From an uncultured Maribacter sp. (GTDB taxonomy: Bacteria > Bacteroidota > Bacteroidia > Flavobacteriales > Flavobacteriaceae), in contig NZ_CANMTX010000005.1 of the NCBI RefSeq assembly GCF_947500985.1, positions 62,001 through 126,000 of the forward strand: 64,000 bases of DNA. The letters are read 5' to 3'. The position numbers were made by a program, and so were the translations under genes. Position 1 is the first letter of the stretch; each line of letters starts with the position of its first letter. This document shows, piece after piece, positions 46,229 to 56,514 of this stretch. The notes under the pieces are model-generated. The model saw nothing but the letters and a program-made list of their open reading frames with translations, was not told the DNA's origin and searched no databases.

Positions 46229-47608
46229 TTATTCACTTACAAAGGTTGAGGCAGGCAAACCAGCGGCATTGAACAAAGTACCTATGTCTGTACTTTTAAA
46301 AGCATATCTAACCCCTGTCGGATTCTTCACTTCTTTTGAGCTTACTACTACTTCATTATTCTTCAGTTTTGCCTTCGCAGAAGACCACTCTCCTGCTGCA
46401 TTTGAAACTTCAAAAAGTGTTATTTTCTTTCCTTTATTATATAATCCGTCAGCGTTGCTGAAGTTCACTTTTAACTGATTGCCGTCTACTTCAAAAGATT
46501 CGTAAAGCGGACCATATACTTCTGTATTGGCTAATAGACCGTAGTGATTTTTAAGTGCAATATTCGCCAATCGTAAACCTACATCTTGTTTGTTTAAAGG
46601 ATGAATGTTTTCGGTCGTACAGATATCACTCGTCATAGCCATACCTGTATTTTTCAACGCCAAAGTTTTTTGCTGCTGGTCGCGTACCATACCACCCGCA
46701 AACTCTTGGTCATATTTAAACGGAGCTATTTGTACGTAGTAAAACGGAAAATCGTCGTTCCATTCTGTTCGCCAAGAAGTAATCATTTTACTAAAAAGTT
46801 CATGGTAGCTTTCTGCGTTTGCTGTATTGGCTTCGCCTTGATACCAAAGTGTACCTGCAATTTTAAACTTGGTCAAAGGTGCTATCATGCCATTATACAG
46901 AGTAGATTTCTCTACCGTCACCCATTTATTAGTCTCGACCTTTTTGTGAGCTTCGACCAATTCGGGATAGGCTTTAAAAACAGCGTCTGGTGTCCAAACC
47001 TCAGCACTTGATGCACCCCATGCATTATCTATTAATCCGATGGGAATATTTAATTCTTTTTGAACTTTTCTCGCAAAGAAATAGGCGACAGCACTAAAAT
47101 CTTGCATGGTTTCAGGTGAACAAGCTACCCAAGTTCCCGCTACATCTTCTTGAGGATATTTAGCTGTTCTCTTCGCAACCGTGAACAATCGGATATTTGG
47201 GTAATTGGCATTCTCGACTTCAAAATCTCTATTTGCGATTTTACTGTTTGCACTCCATTCCATATTACTTTGCCCAGAGCAAAGCCATACCTCACCTATC
47301 AAAACATCTTTTAAGGTTATTTCGTTTTTACCACCCTTAAAGATTATTTGAAATGGTCCGCCTGCTTCGGGTGTTTTTACTGTAATCTCCCATTTTGCAT
47401 TATTGCCTGTTTTGACGGCAACGGTCTCATCGTTCCAACTTGTATAAATCGTAAATTCTTCGTTTGGATCCGCCCAACCATACAACAACACATCGGTCTC
47501 ACGTTGCAATACCATTTCATTTGAAAATATCTTAGGCAGTGTAATTTCAGCCTTGGCAAAAGTTGTTACCAAAAGGCATAACATAATCAGTATAAAACGT
47601 AAATTCAT
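46229..47608 (-). CDS. Sialate O-acetylesterase-type carbohydrate esterase
   Basis: 459 residues with a signal peptide (MNLRFILIMLCLLVTTFAKA). The SGNH-type nucleophile motif is WLCSGQSNMEW, the second block NAWGASSAEVW and the third YQGEAN. An N-terminal beta domain precedes it (ITLPKIFSNEMVLQRE). These esterases remove O-acetyl groups from sialic acid or hemicellulose; the xylan setting favours acetyl-xylan (inference). It is divergent from the Gfo/Idh/MocA gene. Confidence 0.9.
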   Translation of the reverse strand: MNLRFILIMLCLLVTTFAKAEITLPKIFSNEMVLQRETDVLLYGWADPNEEFTIYTSWNDETVAVKTGNNAKWEITVKTPEAGGPFQIIFKGGKNEITLKDVLIGEVWLCSGQSNMEWSANSKIANRDFEVENANYPNIRLFTVAKRTAKYPQEDVAGTWVACSPETMQDFSAVAYFFARKVQKELNIPIGLIDNAWGASSAEVWTPDAVFKAYPELVEAHKKVETNKWVTVEKSTLYNGMIAPLTKFKIAGTLWYQGEANTANAESYHELFSKMITSWRTEWNDDFPFYYVQIAPFKYDQEFAGGMVRDQQQKTLALKNTGMAMTSDICTTENIHPLNKQDVGLRLANIALKNHYGLLANTEVYGPLYESFEVDGNQLKVNFSNADGLYNKGKKITLFEVSNAAGEWSSAKAKLKNNEVVVSSKEVKNPTGVRYAFKSTDIGTLFNAAGLPASTFVSE

Positions 47609-47751
47609 TGTAGTTATAAAATTTTGATTTAAATATACCTAAATATGCCTCACATTAACAAATTCACAATCATTGAATGCTATTTTTAAAGGATTTTACA
47701 TATTGTCTCTTATATTTATGATATTCATAATCTACTAAAAATCAACTTACC

Positions 47752-49125
47752 ATGTCTAGCCAACCCCAATCCATTAAAAGACGAAATTTTATTAAAGGTG
47801 CTTCGGCATCTTTACTATTTACTTCTTTACCCGCCTTCGGATTCGAATTTTTCGCTAATGAAAAACCGAAAAAAGTAGCACTTATTGGTACTGGTTGGTA
47901 TGGTACTGGCGATTTATTGCGTCTTATCCAGGTAGCAAATGTAGAAGTGGTTTCGCTTTGTGATGTTGATACAAATCAATTAAATACTGCGGCAAAGTTA
48001 GTTTCTGAGCGGCAAAAAAATGATAAAAAACCAAAGCTATTTACACATTATAGAACTATGCTGAAAAGCGACAAATTAGATATTGTTCTTATTGGCACAC
48101 CCGATCATTGGCATGCCTTAACCTGTATCGCAGCACTAAAATCTGGAGCTCACGTTTATGTTCAAAAACCGATTAGCGTTGATGTTATAGAAGGCGAAGC
48201 AATGGTCGCTGCTGCTAGTAAATATAACAAAGTGGTTCAAGTAGGTACACAGCGAAAAAGTACGCCGCATCTCGTAACAGCTAAAAAACAAATTATTGAT
48301 ACGGGTTTGCTTGGAACTATCGGTCACGTAGATATGAGTTGCTATTACCATATGCGCGCAAATGGTAATCCGCCAGAGCAAGAAGTGCCCGATTTCTTTG
48401 ATTATGAAATGTGGACAGGTCCCGCACCTATGAGACCTTACGATGGTCTGCCTCATAAAAGATGGTGGCGTACATTTCGAGAATATGGAAACGGAATTAC
48501 TGGTGATATGTGTGTACATATGCTAGATACCGTTCGTTGGATGCTTGACTTAGGATGGCCAAAACGTATAACTTCTGAAGGTGGAATTTTTGTTCAGAAG
48601 GATGGAAAATCGAACATATCTGACACACAATCTGCCGTATTCGAATATGACAATCATAATTGCAATTGGCAGCACAGAACATGGGGAAATCCAGATGATG
48701 CTGATTACCCTTGGGCTTTTAAAATATATGGATCAAAAGGTGTTCTAAAGGGTGATGTCATGAAAGCTGAATTTGTACCCGTAGATGGTAATGAAACTAT
48801 TCGTTTTGATGTTGTTTATGAAAAAGAGAAATATCCTGAAGACTTATCTGAAAAAGACATTGAATTGCATGCCGCACCCGCTACTCGTAAGCATATGATA
48901 GATTTTTTGAATGCTATACAAAACAATACCAAGCCTGTTGCTGATATTGAAAACGGACACATTTCTACCGCTAGCTGTATTTTAGCTAATTTATCGATGG
49001 ATCTAAAAAGACCTTTAGTGTATGACCCACAAAGTAGAACGGTAATAAACGACCCAGAAGCTACTGCATTATTGCAACGCAATTATCGTGGACAATGGGT
49101 GCACCCACAACCAGATACGGTGTAA
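47752..49125 (+). CDS. Gfo/Idh/MocA oxidoreductase, Tat-exported
   Basis: 457 residues. The Tat signal is RRNFIKGASASLLFTSLPAFG. The NAD(P)-binding Rossmann motif is ALIGTGWYGTGD, and the family EKP-like motif appears as VYVQKPISVD. The C-terminal dimerisation domain includes GDMCVHMLDTVRWML. The family oxidises sugars or related compounds; Bacteroidota exported members work on glycans outside the cytoplasm. It ends 1 base before the convergent LacI gene. Confidence 0.9.
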   Translation: MSSQPQSIKRRNFIKGASASLLFTSLPAFGFEFFANEKPKKVALIGTGWYGTGDLLRLIQVANVEVVSLCDVDTNQLNTAAKLVSERQKNDKKPKLFTHYRTMLKSDKLDIVLIGTPDHWHALTCIAALKSGAHVYVQKPISVDVIEGEAMVAAASKYNKVVQVGTQRKSTPHLVTAKKQIIDTGLLGTIGHVDMSCYYHMRANGNPPEQEVPDFFDYEMWTGPAPMRPYDGLPHKRWWRTFREYGNGITGDMCVHMLDTVRWMLDLGWPKRITSEGGIFVQKDGKSNISDTQSAVFEYDNHNCNWQHRTWGNPDDADYPWAFKIYGSKGVLKGDVMKAEFVPVDGNETIRFDVVYEKEKYPEDLSEKDIELHAAPATRKHMIDFLNAIQNNTKPVADIENGHISTASCILANLSMDLKRPLVYDPQSRTVINDPEATALLQRNYRGQWVHPQPDTV

Positions 49126-49126
49126 A

Positions 49127-50143
49127 TTATTGTAATTTTTTGGTGGAATCTCTTACTAGCAAACTAGTTTTCACGACCTTAGTCTCGTAAGGCAAACCAG
49201 GGTTTTTAATTCTGTTAATCAATAGTTTAGCTGTTTGCTCGCCTATATATTTACCATGCTGACTTACCATTGTCAGTGACGGAGTTACGTATTTTGACAA
49301 CTGCCCGTTGGTAAAGCCAATTATTGAAATATCATTTGGTACGTTATATCCTCTTGCCTTGACTACTTCTAAGACTTGAACAGCAATTAGTTCATCGATA
49401 CCTATAATCCCATCTATAGTTTTATAATTCAGTAAAAAGGACATCAATAAATCTAAATCATCTTTTATGGTGAGGTTAATAACCAGCTTTGGATCAAACG
49501 GAATATCTAATTCTTCCAACGCTTTTTTATACCCCAAAAGTCTTAATTTACCAACGCTTGAACTCGAAATAGGATTTACTACCGCTATATTTTTACAGCC
49601 TATATTTATTAGGTGCTTGGTTATTTTATAGCCTGCCTCTAAATCGTCAACAACGACTTTATCACATTGCACGTTTTCTGAAACCCTATCAAAAAGTACT
49701 ACAGGAATATCATTATTAATAACATCTATTAATGCTTCATGCGTGTCTTCATTCTGGCTTTCTTCTGCTAAAGACATGATAACACCATCTACAGTACCTG
49801 CATCAAAAAATTCAAGTGTTTTTGTTTCTTTGGCTTTAGATTCGTTGCTAATACAACTAATAATATTATAGCCACTTTCATTGGCCACTTTTTCAATTCC
49901 GTATAGCACCTGAACAAAAAAGTAGTTTAAAATATTGGGCACGATTACACCAATAGTCTTGGTGCTCTTATTCAATAAATTAAGTGCTAGCCGGTTAGGC
50001 TTATAATGTTTCTCTTTAGCGTATGCCTGAATCTTTATCTTTAGGTCATTACTAATTTCGTGACTATCATTTATCGCTTTAGAAACGGTAGAGATAGAAA
50101 CACCAAAATGCCCAGCTATATCTTTTAGAGTTACTTTTTTCAT
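49127..50143 (-). CDS. LacI-family transcriptional regulator
   Basis: 338 residues. The N-terminal helix-turn-helix and hinge read TLKDIAGHFGVSISTVSKAI...HYKPNRLAL, followed by a periplasmic-binding-protein-like sugar sensor (TIGVIVPNI, GVIMSLAEES, VVLFDRVSE, GIIGIDELIAV). It probably controls the adjacent xylA-xylB genes and perhaps the esterase/GMC genes, responding to a xylose derivative (inference from position). Confidence 0.9.
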   Translation of the reverse strand: MKKVTLKDIAGHFGVSISTVSKAINDSHEISNDLKIKIQAYAKEKHYKPNRLALNLLNKSTKTIGVIVPNILNYFFVQVLYGIEKVANESGYNIISCISNESKAKETKTLEFFDAGTVDGVIMSLAEESQNEDTHEALIDVINNDIPVVLFDRVSENVQCDKVVVDDLEAGYKITKHLINIGCKNIAVVNPISSSSVGKLRLLGYKKALEELDIPFDPKLVINLTIKDDLDLLMSFLLNYKTIDGIIGIDELIAVQVLEVVKARGYNVPNDISIIGFTNGQLSKYVTPSLTMVSQHGKYIGEQTAKLLINRIKNPGLPYETKVVKTSLLVRDSTKKLQ

Positions 50144-50199
50144 AATTAATACTACAAAAGAACAGATTTAAATTGACATTTAAATAATTCGTAAAAGCA

Positions 50200-50231
50200 A
50201 ACTGTCCCTAATGGTAAACCAAGGGACAGTT
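50200..50231. terminator. Terminator between xylA and the LacI gene
   Basis: AACTGTCCCT (50200-50209) pairs perfectly with AGGGACAGTT (50222-50231) around a 12-base loop. It would end the xylBA transcript. It may leave the LacI gene to its own promoter. Confidence 0.75.
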
Positions 50232-50301
50232 ATTTTCATATTTTATAAAAACCATAACCCAAATCACCAATGATTATTGGTTAGAGTTGGTGAGATACAA
50301 T

Positions 50302-51618
50302 TTATATGTATTGATTGATGATGTTCTCAAACAATTCTTGCTTACCACTCTGTAATTCTAACTCGCCATTTTCTTTGGCGATATTGTAAAGATCTTTCAT
50401 ATCTAACTTACCGTTTTCAAAATCTTTTCCCTTACCTGAGTCAAAAGAACTGTATCTGTTTTCACGTAACTTGTTATATGAAGATGATTCAATAATTTTA
50501 TCTGCAGTGATCAAAGCTCTTGCAAAAGTATCAGCACCACCAATATGTGCGTGGAACACGTCTTCTAAGTCCGTACTATTCCTTCTTATTTTAGCATCAA
50601 AGTTTACTCCACCACCTTGTAATCCACCAGCAGCTAAGAATACCAACATTGCTTCTGTTGTTTCTTGAATGTTATTTGGGAACTGATCGGTATCCCATCC
50701 ATTTTGGTAATCACCTCTATTGGCATCTAAACTACCTAACATTCCCGCTTTTGCTGCTACAGCAATTTCATGCTGAAAAGTATGCTGCGCCAACGTTGCA
50801 TGGTTCACTTCGATGTTCATTTTAAAATCGTTCTCTAAACCATATTCTTTTAAGAACCCAATTGCAGTAGCACTGTCAAAATCGTACTGATGCTTCATTG
50901 GCTCCATTGGTTTCGGCTCTATAAAGAAGTTTCCTTTAAACCCTTGGCTACGAGCATAATCTCGTGCCATAGTTAAAAACTGACCCATATGATCTACTTC
51001 GCGACCTAAATCTGTGTTCAACAAAGACATATAACCTTCTCTACCTCCCCAGAAAACATAATTTTCACCTCCTAAAGCAATTGTAGCATCTAAAGCCAAT
51101 TTAATTTGACCACCTGCTCTTGCCAATACATTAAAATCAGGATTGGTAGAAGCACCGTTCATATATCTTGGGTTTGAGAAACAGTTTGCTGTACCCCAAA
51201 GTAATTTCTTACCAGATTCTTTTTGCTTTTCTTTTAAGTAGTCAGTAATCGTCGCTAATTTTTTTTCAGATTCTGCAAATGTTGACCCTTCTTGAATTAA
51301 ATCGAAATCATGAAAACAGTAGTAATCAAATCCTATTTTATCAAAGAATTCAAAAGCAGCATCTGCCTTGTCTTTTGCTGCTTGTATGGCATCTGAAGAT
51401 TTATCCCATTCAAAACTCTGTGTACCGGGACCAAATGGATCTGAACCTTGACCACAGAAGGTGTGCCAATAGGCCGTTGAAAACTTAAAGTGATCACGCA
51501 TGGTTTTACCAGCCACTACTTGATCCGGATTGTAATATTTAAAGGCTAACGGATTGTCAGATTCCTTTCCTTCAAATTTAATTTTGTCTATTCCTTTAAA
51601 ATATTCCTTGTTTGCCAT
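50302..51618 (-). CDS. xylA: Xylose isomerase
   Basis: 438 residues, the usual class II length. It interconverts D-xylose and D-xylulose in the cytoplasm with two divalent metals. Visible family sites include [31 protein letters not shown] (catalytic Lys and metal Glu), [14 protein letters not shown] and [13 protein letters not shown]. It lies 10 bases downstream of xylB, clearly one operon. Confidence 0.97.
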   Translation of the reverse strand: MANKEYFKGIDKIKFEGKESDNPLAFKYYNPDQVVAGKTMRDHFKFSTAYWHTFCGQGSDPFGPGTQSFEWDKSSDAIQAAKDKADAAFEFFDKIGFDYYCFHDFDLIQEGSTFAESEKKLATITDYLKEKQKESGKKLLWGTANCFSNPRYMNGASTNPDFNVLARAGGQIKLALDATIALGGENYVFWGGREGYMSLLNTDLGREVDHMGQFLTMARDYARSQGFKGNFFIEPKPMEPMKHQYDFDSATAIGFLKEYGLENDFKMNIEVNHATLAQHTFQHEIAVAAKAGMLGSLDANRGDYQNGWDTDQFPNNIQETTEAMLVFLAAGGLQGGGVNFDAKIRRNSTDLEDVFHAHIGGADTFARALITADKIIESSSYNKLRENRYSSFDSGKGKDFENGKLDMKDLYNIAKENGELELQSGKQELFENIINQYI

Positions 51619-51628
51619 TATGTTGATT

Positions 51629-53116
51629 TTATAAGTTGTTCAATATTAATTCTAATTCTTTTTTCCAAGTTGCATAAGCTTCTTGGTATGCCGATTTATC
51701 TTTCTTCGGACTAAAAGTCATTACGTAATCATTATCTAAAATTGCCTTACCGAACGCCTCAAAATCGCCTTTATAAAGATTAGCAGCTCTTGCCGCACCA
51801 ATTGCCCCTGTAGTATCATAAATTTCAATGTCATACCCTATTAAGGTTGCCACAGTATTCGAAAATATTCCTGAACGAAAAAGATTGTCGTTACCGGCAC
51901 GCATCACATTCACTTTTATACCGTCTGACTCCATTATTTCCATTCCGTAGACAAACGAAAAAGCAATGCCTTCTAATGCAGAACGACACAAATGACCGTT
52001 ACCGTGATTATTTAAATTTAGGTTAAGAATTCTTGTACCTACATCTTTACTTTTCAACATTCTTTCGGCTCCGTTACCGAACGGAATCATTGTGACACCA
52101 TCTGAACCAATTGGTACTTCATTTGCCAATGTATTCATCTCTTCGTAAGATTCAACATTAAGATTATTTAATAACCATCTATATTGAATACCCGCTCCGT
52201 TAATACAAAGTAGTTTACCAATTCTGGCTGGTTTACCAGGTGAATAATTTACGTGTGCAAAGTTGTTTACTCGTGAACTTTCTTTCACAGAAAGATTATC
52301 TGTCACGGCATATACCACTCCTGATGTACCACCAGTAGCCGCAACTTCACCAGGGTTAAAAACATTTAATGTCAATGCGTTATTTGGCTGATCGCCTGCT
52401 CTATATAATATGGGTGTACCCGCTGATAATCCACTTTCTGTTGCCCCTTTTTTATTTACTTTAGATTGTACTGAAAAAGTATCTACGATATCGGGAATCA
52501 TTTCTTTATTTAATCCGTATTGATCTAATACCAAATCAGCAATTGCGTCCTTTTTGAAATCCCAAAAAATACCTTCTGATAAACCAGATACAGTTGTATT
52601 TACTACTCCAGATAATTTATAAGCGATGTAATCTCCGGGAAGCATCATTTTATAAATCTGCGCATAAATTTCGGGCTCATTTTCTTTGACCCACTTTAGT
52701 TTAGAAGCCGTAAAGTTTGAAGGGGAATTTAGAAGATGCGTATCACAAGTTTCTGCTCCTATTTCTTCATAGGCTGTTTGACCAATGCCCACTGCCCTAC
52801 TGTCACACCAAATTATAGATTTTCTTAAGGCATTTCCTTCTTTATCAATAAGCACTAGACCGTGCATTTGATATGATATTCCGATACCTGAAATATCAGA
52901 TTTAATAATATTTTCTTGTACACATAATTTCTCGATACCGCTACAAACGTAGCGCCACCAATCTTCTGGACTTTGTTCTGCCCAGCCATTTTTTACAGCT
53001 TCCATAGACATTTCTGTCTCTGGCTCTGTAACTACTCCAACACTTTTTCCTGTTGAAGCATTTACCAAAGCAATCTTAATAGATGAACTTCCGATATCTA
53101 ATCCTAAATGGTACAT
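51629..53116 (-). CDS. xylB: Xylulokinase (FGGY family)
   Basis: 495 residues. It phosphorylates D-xylulose to xylulose 5-phosphate for the pentose phosphate pathway. The FGGY-family N-terminus is [16 protein letters not shown], the substrate region [10 protein letters not shown] and SIIWCDSR, the ATP site [10 protein letters not shown], and the C-terminal motif [15 protein letters not shown]. It is the first gene of xylBA. An operator-like dyad overlaps its promoter region. Confidence 0.95.
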   Translation of the reverse strand: MYHLGLDIGSSSIKIALVNASTGKSVGVVTEPETEMSMEAVKNGWAEQSPEDWWRYVCSGIEKLCVQENIIKSDISGIGISYQMHGLVLIDKEGNALRKSIIWCDSRAVGIGQTAYEEIGAETCDTHLLNSPSNFTASKLKWVKENEPEIYAQIYKMMLPGDYIAYKLSGVVNTTVSGLSEGIFWDFKKDAIADLVLDQYGLNKEMIPDIVDTFSVQSKVNKKGATESGLSAGTPILYRAGDQPNNALTLNVFNPGEVAATGGTSGVVYAVTDNLSVKESSRVNNFAHVNYSPGKPARIGKLLCINGAGIQYRWLLNNLNVESYEEMNTLANEVPIGSDGVTMIPFGNGAERMLKSKDVGTRILNLNLNNHGNGHLCRSALEGIAFSFVYGMEIMESDGIKVNVMRAGNDNLFRSGIFSNTVATLIGYDIEIYDTTGAIGAARAANLYKGDFEAFGKAILDNDYVMTFSPKKDKSAYQEAYATWKKELELILNNL

Positions 53117-53350
53117 AAATAGTATAAATTGGTTTGCTGTAATAAGTTAAACCAAAAATAGTTACTATACCGACCATTCAATATTTGTACTACGAAATAT
53201 TATCGTAAATAGAATTTTCAGAAATATAACGACCTCAATAATATTCTATAATAATTTGATTATCAGTTATTTAAATCTATTTTAAAAAACATTTTATTTT
53301 CGAAAAGGTTTTCGCACTACTCTAGAAATCAATACTTAACAAATAGCACT
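53117..53350 (-). promoter_or_regulatory. xylBA promoter region with operator-like dyad
   Basis: TTGGTTT-N13-AAACCAA (53129-53155) is a perfect 7-bp inverted repeat. It touches a minus-strand -7 element TATTTTTG (53153-53160), so the expected transcript start falls inside the dyad, a good place for a repressor such as the LacI protein. No clear -33 TTTG is seen. Confidence 0.45.
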
Positions 53351-53992
53351 TTAATACTGTTCTAACTGATTTTGAAGCTGCTCTAACTTTGAAAGCGCTT
53401 CTGATTTAGAGTTTACATCTAACTTTAAATAGATATTCTGTATATGGAAATTTACTGCACTGGGAGTTACAAATAACTTTTGCGCAATCATTTTATAAGT
53501 AGCTCCTTGACATAAAAAATCTACAATTTGGTTCTCTCTTTCTGAGAAAAAGGTAAATGTCTTTCTATGAAAATTACTAATGATCTTCTTAACGATATCA
53601 TTACTCATCGCTGCACCTTCTTTCTCCATACTACGTAATGCATGTTCTAATTTATCTAAGGTCAATGGTTTTGTTAAATAACCATTTGCTCCTTTCTTGA
53701 ATGCATTTTTAATAATGTCAAAATCATTGATTTCACTGAACATGATGATTTTTACTTCCCAGTCTTTTTTCTTGAAAAGTTTAATGGCATCTACCCCATT
53801 CATATCATCCAATTCAATTTCTGAAAGTACTATATGAGGTTTGGTAAACTTATAATCTTTAATGGCATCTTTGGCAGATGTATAACTGCCTACCACTTCA
53901 TAACCATCAATTTCTTCGAAGTGATTTTTATATACAGAATGTAATGAGGTATCTTTTTCTAATACTATTATTCTAATGCTTGAATTTTTCAT
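53351..53992 (-). CDS. LuxR/NarL-type response regulator with non-canonical receiver
   Basis: About 213 residues from the ATG at 53992 (MKNSSIRIIVLEKD); upstream in-frame ATGs at 54001 and 54019 are possible. The receiver domain (1-120) keeps the lysine in GYLTKPL, but the phosphoacceptor position reads VLSEIEL, Glu instead of Asp, and the acidic pair is E-K. The C-terminal HTH is LuxR-type (FSERENQIVDFLCQGATYKMIAQKL). No histidine kinase is adjacent. It may act without phosphorylation (inference). Confidence 0.88.
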   Translation of the reverse strand: MKNSSIRIIVLEKDTSLHSVYKNHFEEIDGYEVVGSYTSAKDAIKDYKFTKPHIVLSEIELDDMNGVDAIKLFKKKDWEVKIIMFSEINDFDIIKNAFKKGANGYLTKPLTLDKLEHALRSMEKEGAAMSNDIVKKIISNFHRKTFTFFSERENQIVDFLCQGATYKMIAQKLFVTPSAVNFHIQNIYLKLDVNSKSEALSKLEQLQNQLEQY

Positions 53993-54034
53993 AATTTCCA
54001 TAGTTTTTGAAGCTATCATTCTAAAAAAGAACAA

Positions 54035-54673
54035 TAACTACAGTTAGTTTTGAGAAATTTCAATCAACTTTTACAAGGATTGAATAACTAAACAATAGAC
54101 ATGTATTATGACCTAATAGTGTATGCTATACGTTCACTTTTACATATATAAAGACAAATAATGCCCTGAAGAACAATCAAAACATTTAGATTGTACTTCG
54201 CAATTGTTCAGTAAAAATTAAATCAAAAACGGATTACCGCTTGTGAATCAACTCATAAAACTGAGGCGTTTGCCAAACTTTGGATTAATGAGATTTCGGA
54301 GTTCTAAAATGATAGAAATCTTGTGAAGAAAAAAATGTGTTTTGAAACCGGAATTTAGTAGGTAAAATTCATTCATGGTTGTGGGGGGATTTGGGGTTAT
54401 ACAATTGGGTTTGAATCTTATTGGTGATTGAAATATATATATTAATACAATATACCCGTTGAAAACATAAGATTTTTCGTTCAAATACAACCTTTCTATA
54501 AAAAATAAGGTAATTCGTCGATAGTTAACATAAAGTTAAAACCGAGAATCACCACCAATGTAAACCAAAAAATAAAGGAGGGAACCCAGTTATCCCCCCG
54601 GACAACAACCCCTCCTTTTATTGACAATTCAAATCAACCATATAACCGTAAAGGTTTATAGATTTTTAATATG
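54035..54673. other. Gene-poor intergenic region
   Basis: About 640 bases. The first part is the upstream region of the response regulator; the last part holds a terminator (54571-54622). A minus-strand 80-codon ORF at 54248-54490 has no domain or biased codon use and looks accidental. I see no RNA gene or repeat here. Confidence 0.5.
54571..54622 (-). terminator. Terminator after PorP/SprF-like gene
   Basis: AATAAAGGAGGG (54571-54582) pairs with CCCTCCTTTTATT (54610-54622, one bulge) around a long C-rich loop. The A-rich left flank gives the T-run for the minus-strand transcript. Confidence 0.7.
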
Positions 54674-56449
54674 TTACTCTATACTTATATCATCATCTTC
54701 AAAAGTATTAGATGCAGTAGCTGTTGTTTCGCTTACTTGCATAATCCATTTCTCTTGATTGTATTTTCCATTTAAATCTGTACTTGCTGCCATTTGTGCA
54801 TCGTTCTTATAATCGTAATCTGCTAAGTACACATAATACAGACCGTTTTCTTTATTGTAGAATTGCTTTGGATCTAATCCTTTTTCTCGCAAATCTTTCA
54901 TAAATGCATTCATATACTTTGTTTGACTATATACATTTGCAATGACATAGTAACCAGAATTCATATCGATAACATCAGCATCAACCATCATTTTCACCGG
55001 TAACTCTTTAAAATTATCTCTTGTAGATGGAAATTCTTTAAAATTTGCTCTTCTGGAAGAAGTTGCTGTTGCTACTGTTGATGATTTAGTTGCGGTAGCA
55101 AAAGCATCTGCAGGTTCTGTTACAAAATCAATAGCATCATCATTTAAATCGTTAGATGCATAAGATGTGTTTTCCTCTACACTAAAGTCTTGTAAAGAAC
55201 TTTTAATCGTTGTATCAATATCATTACGTAACATTCTAACAATTAACTCGAATCGTTCTTCAAATGCTGCTATTCTTTCAATCTCTATAGAATCTTGACG
55301 TAGGATCAACTCATCTAAAATAATTTTGTTCTCATATGCTAAACTACTTTCTGAAGCCGTAGAAGTAGCTTTAGAAGATGTATCTTGTCTCTTACGACCA
55401 GATTTTCTAGCACTATCGCGTTCTTCAATCAAATGAGCTATCTGCTCTTCATAATTACGTACTATATTATCTATTTGATTGTCTGATGGATTATCTGCTA
55501 CCGATATCGCCAAATCATCATCTTTAAATTTATATGCTAAAGTGATTTCATGATTCCAGCCTAAATTGGCATCTTCACTTGATAAGTCTTTCTCCATTAA
55601 ATATCCTAAAGACATTTTATCACTTAGGTTAAAACCAACACCTGCGGCTACTCCATACTCTTCATCTACCGTTGTTTGTAACCAACCGTAGTTTGGCATG
55701 TCTAATAATAACGATCCAAAGTAATATAGACTACCATCATAATTCTGACCCACTTGCGCCATTGGCATTAAGCGAGCATCTGTGAAAAGTCCTCTTGAAT
55801 GTTCGAATGAGTGTGTATACTGTACCGAAGCCTTTACACTCTTTGTAGACAATTCGGTTAAAAATTCGTTCGTTGTTTGATTGTATTTAAAAAGGTCTTC
55901 TGCGTAAAATCCGAAATCGAACTTACCTAACGACAAGTTCATACCTGGTTGTATGGCAATTTTACTTTCTTTTCTTGCATCTGCCAATTGAGGGTCTTCT
56001 TCACCAACGACAATCCTGTTTTTATCTAAACCTTGATTAAAATAAGTGACGTTCGTACCAAAGGTTAAAACAGATTTCTCTCCCAATCTTACTGCCGATG
56101 CGTAATTGGCATTGAATCCAAATTCCTGAACTACACCAGACCATTGACTGTAAACACCAATACCTACTGCGGTATTTTCGTTTAATTTATTACTGAAACC
56201 TAAAAAATAGTTTTGACTATTATCTTCGAATGTTGCAGATTGATTTCTATGTAGAATGTTTAAATATGATTTGTTCTCACGTACCAAAGAGAACGTTGGG
56301 TTTATAAAAAACCTATTGAAGAATAATTGGTTGTGGTACGTACTGCTTGATCCTAAATTTGCATTGGTTTCTTGACCTTTTACTGTTTGGACAAGAGCCA
56401 ATAAGAATAAAGCAATAAGAAAACTATTGATTTTATAAGGACTTTCCAT
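54674..56449 (-). CDS. PorP/SprF-family outer-membrane protein with SPOR-like C-terminus
   Basis: About 591 residues from the ATG at 56449, chosen because it gives a signal peptide (MESPYKINSFLIALFLLALV ending in VKGQ). Residues ~30-310 are a PorP/SprF-type beta-barrel associated with type IX secretion and gliding. A coiled-coil, Ser/Thr-rich linker (about 330-450) and a SPOR-like domain (~490-570, GYYVIANVYSQTKYMNAFMK) follow. The longer upstream start (56485) would spoil the signal peptide. It lies downstream of the PD40 gene in the same operon. Confidence 0.88.
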   Translation of the reverse strand: MESPYKINSFLIALFLLALVQTVKGQETNANLGSSSTYHNQLFFNRFFINPTFSLVRENKSYLNILHRNQSATFEDNSQNYFLGFSNKLNENTAVGIGVYSQWSGVVQEFGFNANYASAVRLGEKSVLTFGTNVTYFNQGLDKNRIVVGEEDPQLADARKESKIAIQPGMNLSLGKFDFGFYAEDLFKYNQTTNEFLTELSTKSVKASVQYTHSFEHSRGLFTDARLMPMAQVGQNYDGSLYYFGSLLLDMPNYGWLQTTVDEEYGVAAGVGFNLSDKMSLGYLMEKDLSSEDANLGWNHEITLAYKFKDDDLAISVADNPSDNQIDNIVRNYEEQIAHLIEERDSARKSGRKRQDTSSKATSTASESSLAYENKIILDELILRQDSIEIERIAAFEERFELIVRMLRNDIDTTIKSSLQDFSVEENTSYASNDLNDDAIDFVTEPADAFATATKSSTVATATSSRRANFKEFPSTRDNFKELPVKMMVDADVIDMNSGYYVIANVYSQTKYMNAFMKDLREKGLDPKQFYNKENGLYYVYLADYDYKNDAQMAASTDLNGKYNQEKWIMQVSETTATASNTFEDDDISIE

Positions 56450-56514
56450 AACGATTGATTTTGTGATTAGAATTGAATTTGTCAAATGAATTGAGGGAAA
56501 TGAATAATGGGTGG

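Noticed and set aside
54248-54490. 80-codon minus-strand ORF
   Set aside because: No domain, signal peptide or protein-like composition; lies in an AT-rich gap and has no operon context.
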